Below, in pieces: positions 10,165 to 21,302 of a stretch of DNA of 64,000 nt. The position numbers and the translations under genes are program-made. The notes below the pieces were generated by a model that saw only the letters and a program-made list of their open reading frames with translations, had not been told where the DNA came from and searched no databases. Origin of the DNA: Isoetes taiwanensis. Taxonomy: Eukaryota; Streptophyta; Lycopodiopsida; Isoetales; Isoetaceae. The stretch spans positions 6,085,311-6,149,310 of the forward strand of contig JAJEKV010000070.1 of the NCBI GenBank assembly GCA_021234155.1. Reading direction: 5' to 3'. Within the stretch, counting starts at the first letter, position 1, and each line of letters begins with the position of its first letter.

Positions 10165-10425
10165 TGAAAGGTAAGAAGGCAGCTCCTTCTATGCAGTGTA
10201 TTTCCTTGAAGCACCTGAGGAAAAGTATAGAAAGAAATAAGGTGGATTATATTTTGAGGTTAGTGGCAATTGAGCCCAATAAGCAGGATGGAAGCGATCA
10301 AAAGGGGAATCAGTTGCCCAGGCCAGTAGCAAGGCTCATCTCAGAATTTAAGGATGTATTCCCGGATGAAATCCGGCAACTACCACCTTATAGGGGTGTA
10401 GAATGTGAGATCACATTAGCTCCAG

Positions 10426-11479
10426 ATGCTAAGCCTACCAAAGAAGGCACCTTACGTGATGAGCACCCTAATTGATAGAACTCAAGAAGCAGCCCGTGAA
10501 TTGCTTGAGCTTGGGTTTATTAGAGCAAGTGTGTCTCCTTTTGGAGCACCTATACTCTTTGTGAAGAAGAAAGATGGGAGCTTAAGAATGTGCATAGACT
10601 ATCGCCAGCTCAACAAGCAGACGATAAAGAACAAGTATGCACTGCCAAGGGCAGATGATTTGATGGACCAGCTCCAAGGAGCAAGGGTATTCTCAAAAAT
10701 TGACTTAAGGTCGTGGTACCATCGATAAGAATAAAGGAAGAGGATATCCATAAGACCGCCTTTAGAACGCTGGGTATGGTCACTTTGAGTTCACAAGAAT
10801 GCCCTTTGGGTTGTCGAACGCCCAAAAGAACTTTTATGCTCTAATGAACGACGTCTTCAGAGATTTTCTAGATGAGTTTGTCATTGTCTTCTTCGACGAC
10901 ATTCTAGTCTACAGCAAGTCCATTGAAGAGCATGATCAGCATTTGAGAAGGGTATTGGAAAAGTTGAGACGGCATCGCTTGTATGGCAAGCTCTCCAAGT
11001 GCCACTTTGCTACCGAAAGAGTGGAGTACTTGGGCCATGTAATATCAGCGGAAGGGATTTCCACCGACCCCGCAAAGATTGAAGCAGTAGTCGATTGGCC
11101 AGCTCCAAGGAATGTAGCAGAGGTAAGAAGCTTTCTCGGGTTGGCGGGATATTACAGAAAGTTTGTGAAGGACTTTGCTAAGTGGGCATCCCCTTTGACG
11201 GACCTCACTAAGAGCGTTAAGGTGAAAGATTGGAAAACGCATTGGTTAGAGAAAGTTCAAGCTTCCTTTGAGAAGCTCAAGGAGGCCTTAACAACAGCTC
11301 CTCCAAAGAAAGGTCCCTTCCGTGATCCGAAAGTAAAGACAAGCTTGTGGCCACCTGGATGCAAGCAAGTTAGCAATGTGGGCGCCTTGATGCAAGAAGA
11401 AAGGGTAGTCGCCACGACACTCGAAGAAGATGAACGACGCCGAGCAACGCTTACCCAACCCATGATCGTGAGCTCCTAG
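10426..11479 (+). pseudogene. Reverse transcriptase and start of RNase H, frameshifted
   Basis: The first frame (10426-10728) holds the fingers motifs [19 protein letters not shown] and FSKIDLR. A shift near 10720-10800 leads to 10799-11479 with MPFGLSNA, the catalytic FFDDILVYS (YxDD class), [17 protein letters not shown] and [15 protein letters not shown], all standard Ty3/gypsy RT landmarks. The frame then decays in the RNase H region (11300-11500). The order and motifs leave no doubt about the family. Confidence 0.9.
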
Positions 11480-11513
11480 CCATTGTCGTGGCACAAGGAT
11501 TTGGAGGCATTAT

Positions 11514-11780
11514 TTGCCGGGAAGGAAGTTTCGCTTAGATACCGACATCACCGTGAGCCTCCAAGATCTTTTTCACCCAACCACCCTCAACCTAAGGCAA
11601 AGGAGGTGGATGGAATTCCTTGAGGAGTATGATTTTGATATAGTATATAAGCCCGGCAAGCTTAATGTTGTGGCAGATGCTCTCTCCAGGAGACCGCTTG
11701 AGACAAGAACGCATTGTAATGCGATTTCCACTCTTTCGAGTGAGTTTGGTAAGAAGATTGAGCCTTCAAGCATTATAAGA
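11514..11780 (+). pseudogene. RNase H C-terminal part
   Basis: LRQRRWMEFLEEYDFDIVYK, PGKLNVVADALSRRP is the conserved end of gypsy RNase H and its linker to integrase. It is shifted relative to both neighbours. Confidence 0.85.
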
Positions 11781-11794
11781 AGGAAGGCAACCTG

Positions 11795-12598
11795 TTGTAT
11801 CATAAGCATAAGTTGTGTGTGCCCGAATCATCAGGGGTAAGGAAGCTAATTCTTCATGACACACATAACAGCCCAATAGCAGGGCATGCAGGGTTTATGA
11901 AGACCTACTTCAAGATTCGAAGTAGTTATTTCTGGCCAGGGATGAAGAAGCAGATAGCTAGATATATTCGGGCATGCCAGTTGTGTCAGCAGACGAAAGC
12001 GGAACAACTTCGAATTCCAGGCGCCTTAGAGCCATTGGGGGTGCCAAATGCTAAGTGGGAGGTCATAAGTATGGATTTTATCACCGGACTCCCTAGAACT
12101 CTTCGAGGCAAGGATGCATTGATGGTTGTCGTAGACAAGTTATCTAAGATGGCACATTTTGTGCCTTGCAGAACTACGGACACCGCATTAGATACTGCCA
12201 AGCTATTTGTAAAGGAGATTTTTAGACTCCATGGCATGCCTCGGGAGATAATTTCAGATAGGGATTCCAAATTTATGAGTGCCTTTTGGCAAGACCTCTT
12301 TAGCACGATTCAGACGAAGCTCTCCATGAGCACGGCATATCATCCCCAAACAGATGGTCAGACGGAGAGGACGAATCGAATCATCGAAGATATGCTTAGA
12401 AGCTTTGTGTGGAATAAGCAATCCAAGTGGGATGAGTACATCCACTTGGTGGAGTTCGCCTACAATAGTGCCAAGCAGGAGTCATCTCAGATGTCTCCTT
12501 TCATGGTAAATTACGGATACCAGTGCCTAACACCGGATACTTGGCACAATCCCGTGTCAAAGGTAGAAGTATCTCACCAAATGCTTGGAGATATGTAG
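11795..12598 (+). CDS. Integrase core (HHCC zinc finger and DDE)
   Basis: 267 codons with the zinc-binding H...HAGF...CQLCQQTK pattern and the catalytic triad: D in MDFITGLP, D in SDRDSKF, E in DGQTERTNR. All key residues are present. It inserts the cDNA into chromosomes; the 5-bp GTCTT duplication is its footprint. The reading frame stops at 12598 just before the C-terminal domain, which continues in the same frame after a TAG. Confidence 0.92.
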   Translation: MYHKHKLCVPESSGVRKLILHDTHNSPIAGHAGFMKTYFKIRSSYFWPGMKKQIARYIRACQLCQQTKAEQLRIPGALEPLGVPNAKWEVISMDFITGLPRTLRGKDALMVVVDKLSKMAHFVPCRTTDTALDTAKLFVKEIFRLHGMPREIISDRDSKFMSAFWQDLFSTIQTKLSMSTAYHPQTDGQTERTNRIIEDMLRSFVWNKQSKWDEYIHLVEFAYNSAKQESSQMSPFMVNYGYQCLTPDTWHNPVSKVEVSHQMLGDM

Positions 12599-12601
12599 CA
12601 G

Positions 12602-13154
12602 TTGGTGGAAGAAGTAAGGGGTTACTTATTAGCAGCAAGAAGTCGGCAGAAGAGTGTAGCCGACAAGCACAGAACCGTAAGAGAGTTCAAGGTAGGCGAT
12701 AGCGTGTGGTTGAAGATCAAGGTTAAGCAAGCCAAGCTCGGATTGGGAGTTGTAAGAAGCTTGCCCCTAGGTGGGCTGGTCCGCTCAAGATTTTGGAGAG
12801 TGGGCTCCCAAGCCTACAAGTTGGATCTTCCGCCCATCCAAGGTTCACAAGGTTTTCCACGTAAGTTTATTAAAAAGGCACAATCCTAACCCCGAGGTTT
12901 TGGATACTCCAACTTTGTTGGAAATGACTAAGAGCAAGTGGAAATTGTGCCCGAAGTTACTTCTTGATAAGTCATTCAAGAAGACTAGGAGGTCTCGGTT
13001 CCTCCAATATTTGGTTAAGTGGAAGCACTTGCCCGTGGAAGATGCGACATGGGTATTGAAGCAGGATTTGGAGAAGCAATACCCAGATTTTATGAAGGAG
13101 TTTGATGGGCAAGTCGCCTCGACTTTGGTCGACCCCAACTCGCCAGGAGGTTAG
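12602..13154 (+). CDS. Integrase C-terminus with GPY/F region and chromodomain
   Basis: The 12602-12889 frame begins the C-terminal domain (EFKVGDSVWLKIK). The GPL/GPY-type segment and the chromodomain follow in the 12771-13154 frame. The chromodomain (about 12975-13115) reads FLQYLVKWKHLPVEDATWVL. The VKW tryptophan is present, but the third cage position is L (KHL) and no clear first aromatic is seen, as in group II chromodomains of plant chromoviruses. Chromodomains target integration to particular chromatin. The same element also encodes an H3-like tail, which makes this domain of special interest. Confidence 0.85.
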
Positions 13155-13970
13155 CTTAGTATGCTTCTTAGTTAGTTTCTAGTCCGGGCGGGATGTATTC
13201 TAGTTAGTGGAATACATATGCCGTAATCTTGGAACATGTCGCGGCGATGAGATAAGCCTTTAAGGCGTTCTCTAGGCAACATGCACCAGAGGTGGCGCAT
13301 GACCAATAGGGTCATGCGAGAGAGAAGGAAAGGCATGGTGCGCGATGATGGGACATCGGTCGGATGCTCCCTATGCCACGATGTGGGGGTCGCACACCGG
13401 CCATAGGGGGGTCATGGTGAAGGTCAAAGTGATCATGTGCGGCGATGGGATCGCGGAGAGACGCCCCTAGCTTAAAACCCTTTGGGGCATGATGCACTAG
13501 GGTACTCGCACCGGGTAAATCGAAAGTACAAGGTAGCACTTGATCATGGGCGATGATGGGATCATCTTAAATGGTCCTTAAGCTCAAATCCGAAAGGGCC
13601 ATGATCGAGTGCAAGGTATTGGTAAGGGGGGTGGTCCCCTAAAACCACAAATCTATTAATTAGACTAACGTAATGTGCTCCATGTGCAGGCAAGTGAGAA
13701 GGAGCATCGAGGTGGGGCGACATTTAGAAGATGGGGGAACCATAATTTAGATTATGAACCCTAATAACTCTTATAATGTTTTAAATTATTGTAAGAAGTA
13801 ACCTTGTTAAGGCTATATAATTTTGTATAAGTATAAATATAGCCTAAAATTTGACACTTAACTCTTTAATAGGAAGTTGATCCTTTAAATTTAAGTGTAT
13901 GCTCTTGTGTTGTTTTGCAGGATCGAGTAGGCTAGTTACCTTAGCGCAATGCTGAGGGCAGCATTGTCCT
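13155..13970 (+). other. 3' untranslated region of gypsy element
   Basis: No ORF of note. The first 450 bp contain loosely repeated 'cgatgatgggatc' and 'ggtcatg' motifs; the last 250 bp are AT-rich. Confidence 0.6.
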
Positions 13971-13983
13971 AAGGGGGGGAGAA
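13971..13983 (+). other. Polypurine tract
   Basis: 'aaggggggagaa' directly precedes the 3' LTR, the expected plus-strand primer. Confidence 0.9.
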
Positions 13984-15608
13984 TGTGATCGCCTGCAGGA
14001 ATATACGCTATAAATACGTGATATTCCTCGACTGCCACCATACAAGTCTACCTAGGTAGCCTTGTATGCCTTAGAAAGTGGCAGGTGCACATCTAAGTTA
14101 ATTACTTAACTTAGATAACCTTAGGATAAGGCCCATTTCCACATGGCCTCATCCTATTGGGCAACCGCCACACGGCCTCATCCTAGTGGTGCCACGTGGC
14201 ATCCCATGTGGACCCACACCTATATTAGCTCTAACCCTAACCCTAGACCTCTTTTCCTGACCTAGCACCTAACTCATCTACGCGTCTCAAAACCCCGCTT
14301 TCGAAAGCATCGTTCGTCACGTAGCCTAGCCTGGAGCAGCAGCCCCCGGAAGGTGTGTAGAATCGCTGAGGGAGCAAGTCTTCAACCTCGCCAAGGAGCA
14401 TGGAGACGCCAGTGGATGGGAGGAAGCGCCCGAGGAGGTAGGTTGAGTAGAGTTCGTATTAGTTCATCCGAAGTTAGTATTCCGTGGGTTAGTATTTTGT
14501 GTCTAGAGTAGAGCCACCCTAGATCCTTTGTTGAATATCTTGAACCCTAATCAAGGAACCCTAACTGGATAGTTAGATATGTATGATTAGGTTAAGATGT
14601 TCATATGATATTGATCATGATATGATGTATGTGATGATTGGTTGATCATGTTGCTTGTATTGGGAAGGGGGTAGAGACCTAGGGCCATATGTAGTATGCT
14701 CCTAGTGTAGATCCCTTTAGTTCCTATTAGTTGCGCCTCGTGCATAGGAACCCACCGGACTATGGAGGCTATGATGTGACTCAAAGACTACACAAACGGG
14801 CTAGAGGCAAGATGGAGGGAGGATCCCCGCCGAAAGCGGGGCTATTGGGGATCCCATAGTGGGCTAGGCTTATGGTCTGGTCACTTCGCGGTGGGCCGGG
14901 CATGGGTCCCACACCTCCCGGGCTAAGGTGTTGCCCTGCCTCAAGAGTTGCAAGTGTCAGCTTGGCTCTTGTTTTGGGGGTTCACGGTTACTTAATGTGT
15001 TGCCACGATTCTCTAGCCGCCCGTGGAGCCTCTAGACCCCGGAAGGGAGATGCAACCCTTCCTACCTCGACGGACCAGGAGATGCAACCCGAGTAGTAGT
15101 CGCGATGGGTGAACCATGGGATTACGTGATCCGAAGGTTAGAGTCATGCCGTAGCCCCGATCTAGTCCATCCGCAGTATGCTAGGAGGGGCGGATGGAGT
15201 GGTCAACCCTAGCCATTGTCTTGTGCCAGCCCCCATTGTTATGACTCCTGTCTGGCTTTATCTTGAGGCCTATCCAAATACCATCCTCCTTATGTGCTCT
15301 GAGCCACCTGTAGGTGCTCTCATGTTTTATTGTTTATGATTATCATCCTTGCACTTGTGGATATGTGATGGACTACCCTTCGAGGTAGTATATGTATTGT
15401 TGATGCTAGTTCTGACATGTTTATCGCTTCCGCTGTTATAGGAGCCCATAGGGGAAGGGCGCGCCAAGACACCTTCGTATCCCCTCCCCGCACTAGGGTC
15501 ACCTTAGAGTGCGGGGTAGACGAAGGGCCCGTGCGGCTGTTGAGCCGGATGGGGGATTTCCTGCCGAGTGTACGGCTGAGCGCCGTATGTTTAGCAGGGA
15601 GCGTCACA
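13984..15608 (+). repeat. 3' LTR of gypsy element
   Basis: 1625 bp, TGTGATC...CGTCACA, followed by TSD GTCTT (15609-15613). It has many small indels against the 5' LTR in its first 1.3 kb, and near identity in the last 290 bp. Confidence 0.95.
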
Positions 15609-15613
15609 GTCTT

Positions 15614-17560
15614 CTTTGGAAAATCCTGTAAAATCTTGAGTACGGGCTTTGCTAAACTTGCAAGTAAGAAAGAAACTGAAATAAGAAGGAACCTCCAAAA
15701 ACAGCTAAATCTAAGTTTCAGCTCCTTCTCCATCAACTATTCTTCTCTGCCTTTTTCTCACTTTTTCTCACAGCTTTTGCCTTTCATTCTTTATCTTTGC
15801 TTCTGACTGAACTTGGCACACAATCGTGCCAGATTATTACATCATAAGGTTCCTAAAATGGGATTCAATGCAAAAATACACATTAGCTCAATCATTTATC
15901 GGTTGAATTCCCTTACCTTTTTGGGAAACTAATAATTCCGGAGTCTCTAGACTTTGCTGGGCTAATCTTTCAGACAAGATTCCTGCAGAATTTGGCTAAT
16001 AAAATGCAACTCAAGGTTTATGTACGTGAGTTAGACAATACATGCATACAAGATATTGTTTTTTTAAGCATTGTTTGCCTAGCAAGGATGAAGATGCGAA
16101 AAGACTGAAAGCATGCCGGATTTGCTGAAGCTTGTTATGCCATAATTGTTGTCACAACATGGCCTGCATCACGCCATAGCTTGACTGGTTAACCAGTGTT
16201 TCTTCATGCATTCTATGTTGAGAAACAAAATCTCTAAGAGCTATGCTCTAATAAGGCATTTGCTTACCATCTTTTTTGCCATGGCCTTCATCTACAGCCT
16301 GTTGCAGCAGAACTGCTTCTATGTGAAGGATCCCTGCAAAGAATAGAACTTACCATGTTAATCTGCAATATGCCATCGTGGCTTAAATCCAACGGGGAAT
16401 GAACCCGACTGCTTTTCTGGCCGCCATATCTTGTATGCATTCGATGCTTTTCTTATTTTAGGTTACCCCTAAATCCAATAGCATCCGCTTCTTGCTCATT
16501 TCCAACAAAGACGGCAGTATGGCCAAAGCTGGAAACCCTACAAGTCTGCTGCTTCCGTATCGCGAAGAGCACCGGCAGTATATGCCAAAGCTGAAAAGTG
16601 CCGCAAGTATTTGGATAGTTCCATTCTTACTTTATGATTCACACTTATTCTGCTACTGGAAAAGCCTGCAAGAAATTTAGAATGGGCCGATTCTTCGGAA
16701 ACACATTTTTTCGATGCTACCACAGCATCAATTGCCTTTGTGGCCTTGTGTGAGCCGGCCGACCGGCCTAAAACTCACGAATGATAAATGAATAAGGGAG
16801 GGTGCCCACCTACGGGGCCCCCCCATTTGACGGTAACAGCTAACGCGCACCGACGGTTATAGATAATGATTCGTTAGGGTTCCCGCTCTCCCACAACGAA
16901 CTAGGGTTTCTCTCCGAGGGTTCTGAGCAAGCTGGGTTTCTTGGAGGAGCACCATGGCCATGCCTTCTATCCTCCAATGGAGCTAGCCTACACCATAGCG
17001 GATTACCCCAGCCTCTTATTGGCGCCTAGCTAGACTGTAATAGATCTAAAAATGTCCTCAATACTGCCTCTACGGTCTTGAATGGCGACCTTCCAAGCCC
17101 TTGAATGGTGACACTTGAAGCTGGATCAATGATTTTGGAGGGAAATAAGGCGCCAAATCTTTCTTACTGTACTCTGGAATCAACAGAAGCTAAGTTTTGC
17201 ATTAGAATTTCGTATTTTAGGGATTTGACTTCAACTTACAGTTGCTTTTTCCTTTTTCTTTCTTCTGTTTAGGAACTGCATGCATGCATGTGGTTATGGA
17301 CACTCGAGATGTATGGAGGATTGGATTGACATGCTGGCTTCATCCTTGTCCACAGGTATAATTTTCCCTCCAATGTTTTGTGATAATCCAACTTCCCTCC
17401 AATAATTCCCTCCAAATTATTTCCCTCCAAATTGCTTGCATTGCAGGTTACAATCTTATTTAAAGAAACCTCAGGAATCGGATGAGCAAATAACAGTAAG
17501 AGATCCTGCACTCTTTTTTCTATATCCAGCTTTTAGTTTCTACTTGAGCTTGTTTTATTC
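15614..17560. other. Non-coding stretch between gypsy and pogo elements
   Basis: The interrupted host sequence continues from 2547. I see no conserved protein here; ORFs are under 90 codons and lack domains. It may be part of an older transposon, possibly the minus-strand Helitron that ends at 1638. Repeated 'ttccctccaa' units lie near 17364-17425. Confidence 0.4.
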
Positions 17561-17563
17561 ATC

Positions 17564-19623
17564 ATGCATCTTCGAGGTAGGAAGATTGTTCCTCCTCCAG
17601 CGACTGCCACTGATCCAAAGAGTGTTAACAAAGGTAAGAAGTCTAGCAGACCCTTGATCCATACTCCTGCTCCTCCATCATCCCTTGGTGGCAAGAGAAT
17701 TAGATGTGTTAGGAGGGGAGCATGGACTATAGAAGCAATGCAAGAGGTCTTAGATTCTGTAGATGATGGCATGTCTATAAAAAAGCCTCTTTGCATTATG
17801 GCATTCCTGCTACCACATTAGCTAGATGGGTGTATGGTGAGTGTGAGGTCAAAGGAGGATCTAAACCCAAGGGTCTGACCATAGATGAAGAGCAGAAATT
17901 GGTTGAATGGGCATTGCAAATGTGTGATGAAGGGAGGGGAGTGTCTCTTGGAGTTATGAGAGAGAAGGCAGCAGAAATGTGTGCCAATAGGCACACTTGC
18001 TTCAAGAATGGAATCCCTGGAGATAAATGGTGGAGAAGCTTCAAGGTTAGACACCCTGAGGTGTCTCTTAGATCCACACAATGTGTGGAGGTGCAAAGAG
18101 TGAAGGCACTTAATTCTGCCAATCTAAGTGCCTTCTACACTGGCCTAAGGAAGGCTTATGATGAATTCAATTTTGATCCAGCCAGAATATGGAATTGCGA
18201 TGAAACTGGGGTGCAGGCTGGTAGTAGATCAGGAATGAGAATTATTGCAAGAAAGGGAGATAGAAATATTACTCAAACCATCCCTAAGAATAGGGAGTGG
18301 CTAACAGTCTTGTGTTGTGTAAATGCTGCAGGTCAAAGCCTTCCTAATCTCTATGTCTTTAAGGGCAAGAAGCTAAGGGACAGAGACCTTCTTGCTGGAT
18401 GTGAGCCAAGGGCAGCCATGTCATATTAGTCAAAGGCATGGATTACCAATGATCTTTTCGATGCATGGCTAGGGCACTTTAGAAATAATGTGCCTGGAGG
18501 AATTAGTGCAGAAAATCCTCACTTGCTGATCTGTGATGGCCATGGATCACATGTGAACCTGAAAGTCATCCAACATGCCAAGGAAATTGGCTTGCACATA
18601 TTTAGACTGCCACCACATACTTCTCACAAGCTTCAGCCTCTTGATGTATCATGCTTTGGTCCCACGAAAGCAGCCTTCAAGGATCTTAGATCTAGATATA
18701 CGAGGGATCAGGAGCAAATTCTTGAGCCTTCCAAAGAAGATATGGCAGCATTGGTGTCTCCTGCACTTAGGCAGTCATTGAGTGTTAATAATATTAAAGC
18801 AGGATTTACTAAAACAGGCATATGGCCATGGAAGATGGCTGTGCAACCTGAGCCTATTGCTGAAAATTGTTTGTAAGAGATAGCGAGGATGAAGGTGACG
18901 AGGAGGGAGCAGATATGAATGTGCCACTGCCTAATGTGCCTCATGTTGTTGATGCTAATGTTTTTGATGTTGCTAATGTTTGTGATGTTCTTGCACCTGC
19001 TCCTATTGCTCCTCAAAGCATTGCTAATGTTGCTGGTCCAACCCTTGCTGCTGCTGCTGATACAGATGTTGGCGCAGCAACATCTAATATCATGCATTTT
19101 AATGGGCCTGCTCCAGTTGTAGTGGCAGTGGCTGCCAATGTAAGGGCAAATTCCAGCAATGTTCCTAGGGCCAAGAGAAGCAAGTTGCCAATTGTATTAG
19201 CTGATAAGCTCTTGGTTACCTCAGACGAGATGATTAAAGCAAAATTGGATGAGCATAATAGGCAGGTGGAGGCTACTAGACTAAGGGAAGAAAAGCAAGC
19301 TGAGAAGAAAAAACTTCAAGCTCAAAAAAAAAATTGCAAAGGAGCATGCGCTGAAGGTAAGGCTGGAGGACAAGGCCTTGAGGGATGCAGAAAAGAATGC
19401 TGAAAAAAGGTTAGAGGAAAATGCTAAGAGAATGAGGGCTGTATTGTTCAATGAAAATGGTAAGAGGAAATTAACAGTTGATCAAATTTTTGGCCCTTCT
19501 AAGCCTTTCCGAAAGGAGATAATTGAGGCTAGAAGGAGGGCAAAGATGAAGCTATTGTTGAGAAGGGGTTATGCCCCTAAAGCATATGATCTTGCTGGGC
19601 CAGCCAAGTTGATAATAATCTAG
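17564..19623 (+). pseudogene. Pogo/Tigger-like transposase (DDE superfamily), decayed
   Basis: Segments in several frames form one protein: an N-terminal helix-turn-helix (YGIPATTLARWVYGE), a second DNA-binding-like region, then the DDE_1 core. Catalytic residues appear as D in WNCDETGVQ (about 18200), D in LLICDGHGSHVN (about 18535) and D in LPPHTSHKLQPLDVSCFG (about 18640). Then come an acidic and valine/alanine-rich region and a Lys/Arg-rich coiled C-terminus. Disruptions: a shift in an A-run near 17785, an in-frame TAG at 18427, a stop at 18874-18876 and a shift at the A-run near 19325. Tc1/mariner-superfamily pogo transposases duplicate TA on insertion; I could not fix the terminal repeats. 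Confidence 0.85.
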
Positions 19624-19968
19624 ATGACCATGATATTGAGGAAGAGGATTGCAATTCACTATGAAGATCCAGCATGTAACTTATTGGATAGCCGAGATCC
19701 ATATGAAGAAGATGACACTTGCTTGCCATGTAGCCTTGAGGAAACTCATCAATGCTCATGGGATGAGAGAAGACTGAAAAAGAAGAAGGTAAACATGCCT
19801 ATATCATTTGAAAATGCAGCTGAATGCCTATCATGGCAGGGATGTTGGGGACAAAATCAACAATTGTGGTCCCACCACCTCTATTTTTTATGATGATTAT
19901 GAAGATGTTGGAGCTGCAAAGAAAACCAAATGTCTAGATGACCTTTATAGGGAGGAGGCGGAAGCTCA

Positions 19969-20200
19969 CACTACAAGAGAAGGGTGCTTGTTTCGTCAAG
20001 TATAACGTCAAAATTGTTGACACAAATAGGACCTTCGGAACTCCCATTCTTGTCACATCCTTGACGTTGTACATGACGCGATCATTTGCTGCAAAGTTGT
20101 CACCAGGGTGACAACCATTGCATCAACCTTGTGTCTTGATCATTTGCCACAATAGTTGACATAATGGCCATTTGTAACCATGTTGCAACACCAGTGTGGC
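19969..20200 (+). mobile_element. CACTA (En/Spm) terminus
   Basis: CACTACAAGAGAAGG followed by many GTCAA/TTGAC/GTCAC subterminal motifs. It aligns well with the reverse complement of the right end of the CACTA element at 43929 (shared 'tgacac..ata/agtggaccttc' and 'gtcac..ggatgaccaccatt' blocks). It is therefore a relative of that element. A matching right end with a 3-bp duplication was not found, so it is probably truncated. Confidence 0.65.
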
Positions 20201-21150
20201 AAATATAGCATCAATGTTTTAGCTATTTTTGTATGAAGTTTATTTCAATATATTTTCAAAATAGCATCAAACTTTGCAAGAACTTTATTGCATTATCTTG
20301 TCAATGTTTTTGTTACTAGAGCAACTTGCAACAAGAGAATCACATATGTGTGGCAAGCTAAAAACCAAGATTGCATATATGTTTTGTCCACATTTCAACA
20401 TATTTGTGTCCATATAATAGCCATATTTTGTCAACCTTTATACAATAATTTGTATACCTTGTGATTAAAAGATAACTTTGCGTCAATTAGTTGAACATGA
20501 TCATCAAAAGATTGTGATCAAATTTCACATACGCTACGTCACATAATGCACCTATTTTAATGTCAAGATAAGTGTATTATTGCACCATATAAAACAACAA
20601 ACTATATGATAAAAATGTAACCACACTTGCATCTCCATGAACCAATAATTTTAATTTTGTAATAATTTTAATTTTAAAATGATTACAAAATTACAACTCA
20701 TTGTAGTGGAGAAAAACTTTTTATTCATAAAAAACAAGGTCCAACATTGTAAATGCCACTAGGGCAAGCAAGTTTAACACACTAAACAATATAATAGATT
20801 TCAATCATCCTTGTTTGAGCCATCGTATGCATTTTTTGGATCTTGTGAACTGCCTTCACCGCCATCATTCTCCTTTTCATACTATTAGTCACATTTATAC
20901 AAGAATATTAGTTAGTTGTCCGAAATTAATGTTAATAAAACAAAGTTCCAACCCTTACCTCATCATTAGAGTCATCACTATCGACGTAGCACACATTCTG
21001 TTGAATTAACGTTCTAATTAGTGTAAATAGGAACTTAGCTAATATAACAAATGTTAGCTAATATAACAAATAGCCATAACAGGTTTCGGGACTACTTCCA
21101 CAGTGGTTGTACAATCATCATGATATTATCTACCTCAACATGTCATACAA
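20200..21150. other. AT-rich stretch without a gene
   Basis: Likely internal sequence of the CACTA remnant in its first part. A direct repeat 'gttagctaatataacaaat' lies near 21030-21070. No coding signal. Confidence 0.4.
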
Positions 21151-21302
21151 TCTTTATATTATAAAATTATAGCGTGTGCCTTCCATGGACACCTAGATCG
21201 AACGGTTGAGGATTTGATCGACCAATGGTGAAGATGACGCGTGCGTGGGTTCAACCAGAATTTCACCTTTGACTGTTGCTTCAATAAGATTCACTCAATG
21301 CA

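Larger units (their letters stand above)
2553..15608 (+). mobile_element. Complete Ty3/gypsy chromovirus with histone-H3-derived extra ORF
   Basis: A 13,056-bp LTR retrotransposon with LTRs TGTGA...TCACA, an initiator-Met-type primer site (4196-4207), a polypurine tract (about 13971-13983) and TSD GTCTT. The order is LTR, H3-like ORF, ORF2 of unknown function, gag, protease, reverse transcriptase, RNase H, integrase, chromodomain, LTR. The integrase-after-RT order and the C-terminal chromodomain identify a chromovirus. It is well over typical chromovirus length because about 3.9 kb of extra sequence (4195-8400) lies between the 5' LTR and gag. Gag and pol are broken by several frameshifts, so this copy looks non-autonomous unless those are assembly errors. 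Confidence 0.95.

Noticed and set aside
19969-20708. A short complete CACTA MITE ending at 'cattgtagtg'
   Set aside because: The right end lacks the subterminal motifs and the flanking 3-mers (tca, gag) do not match.
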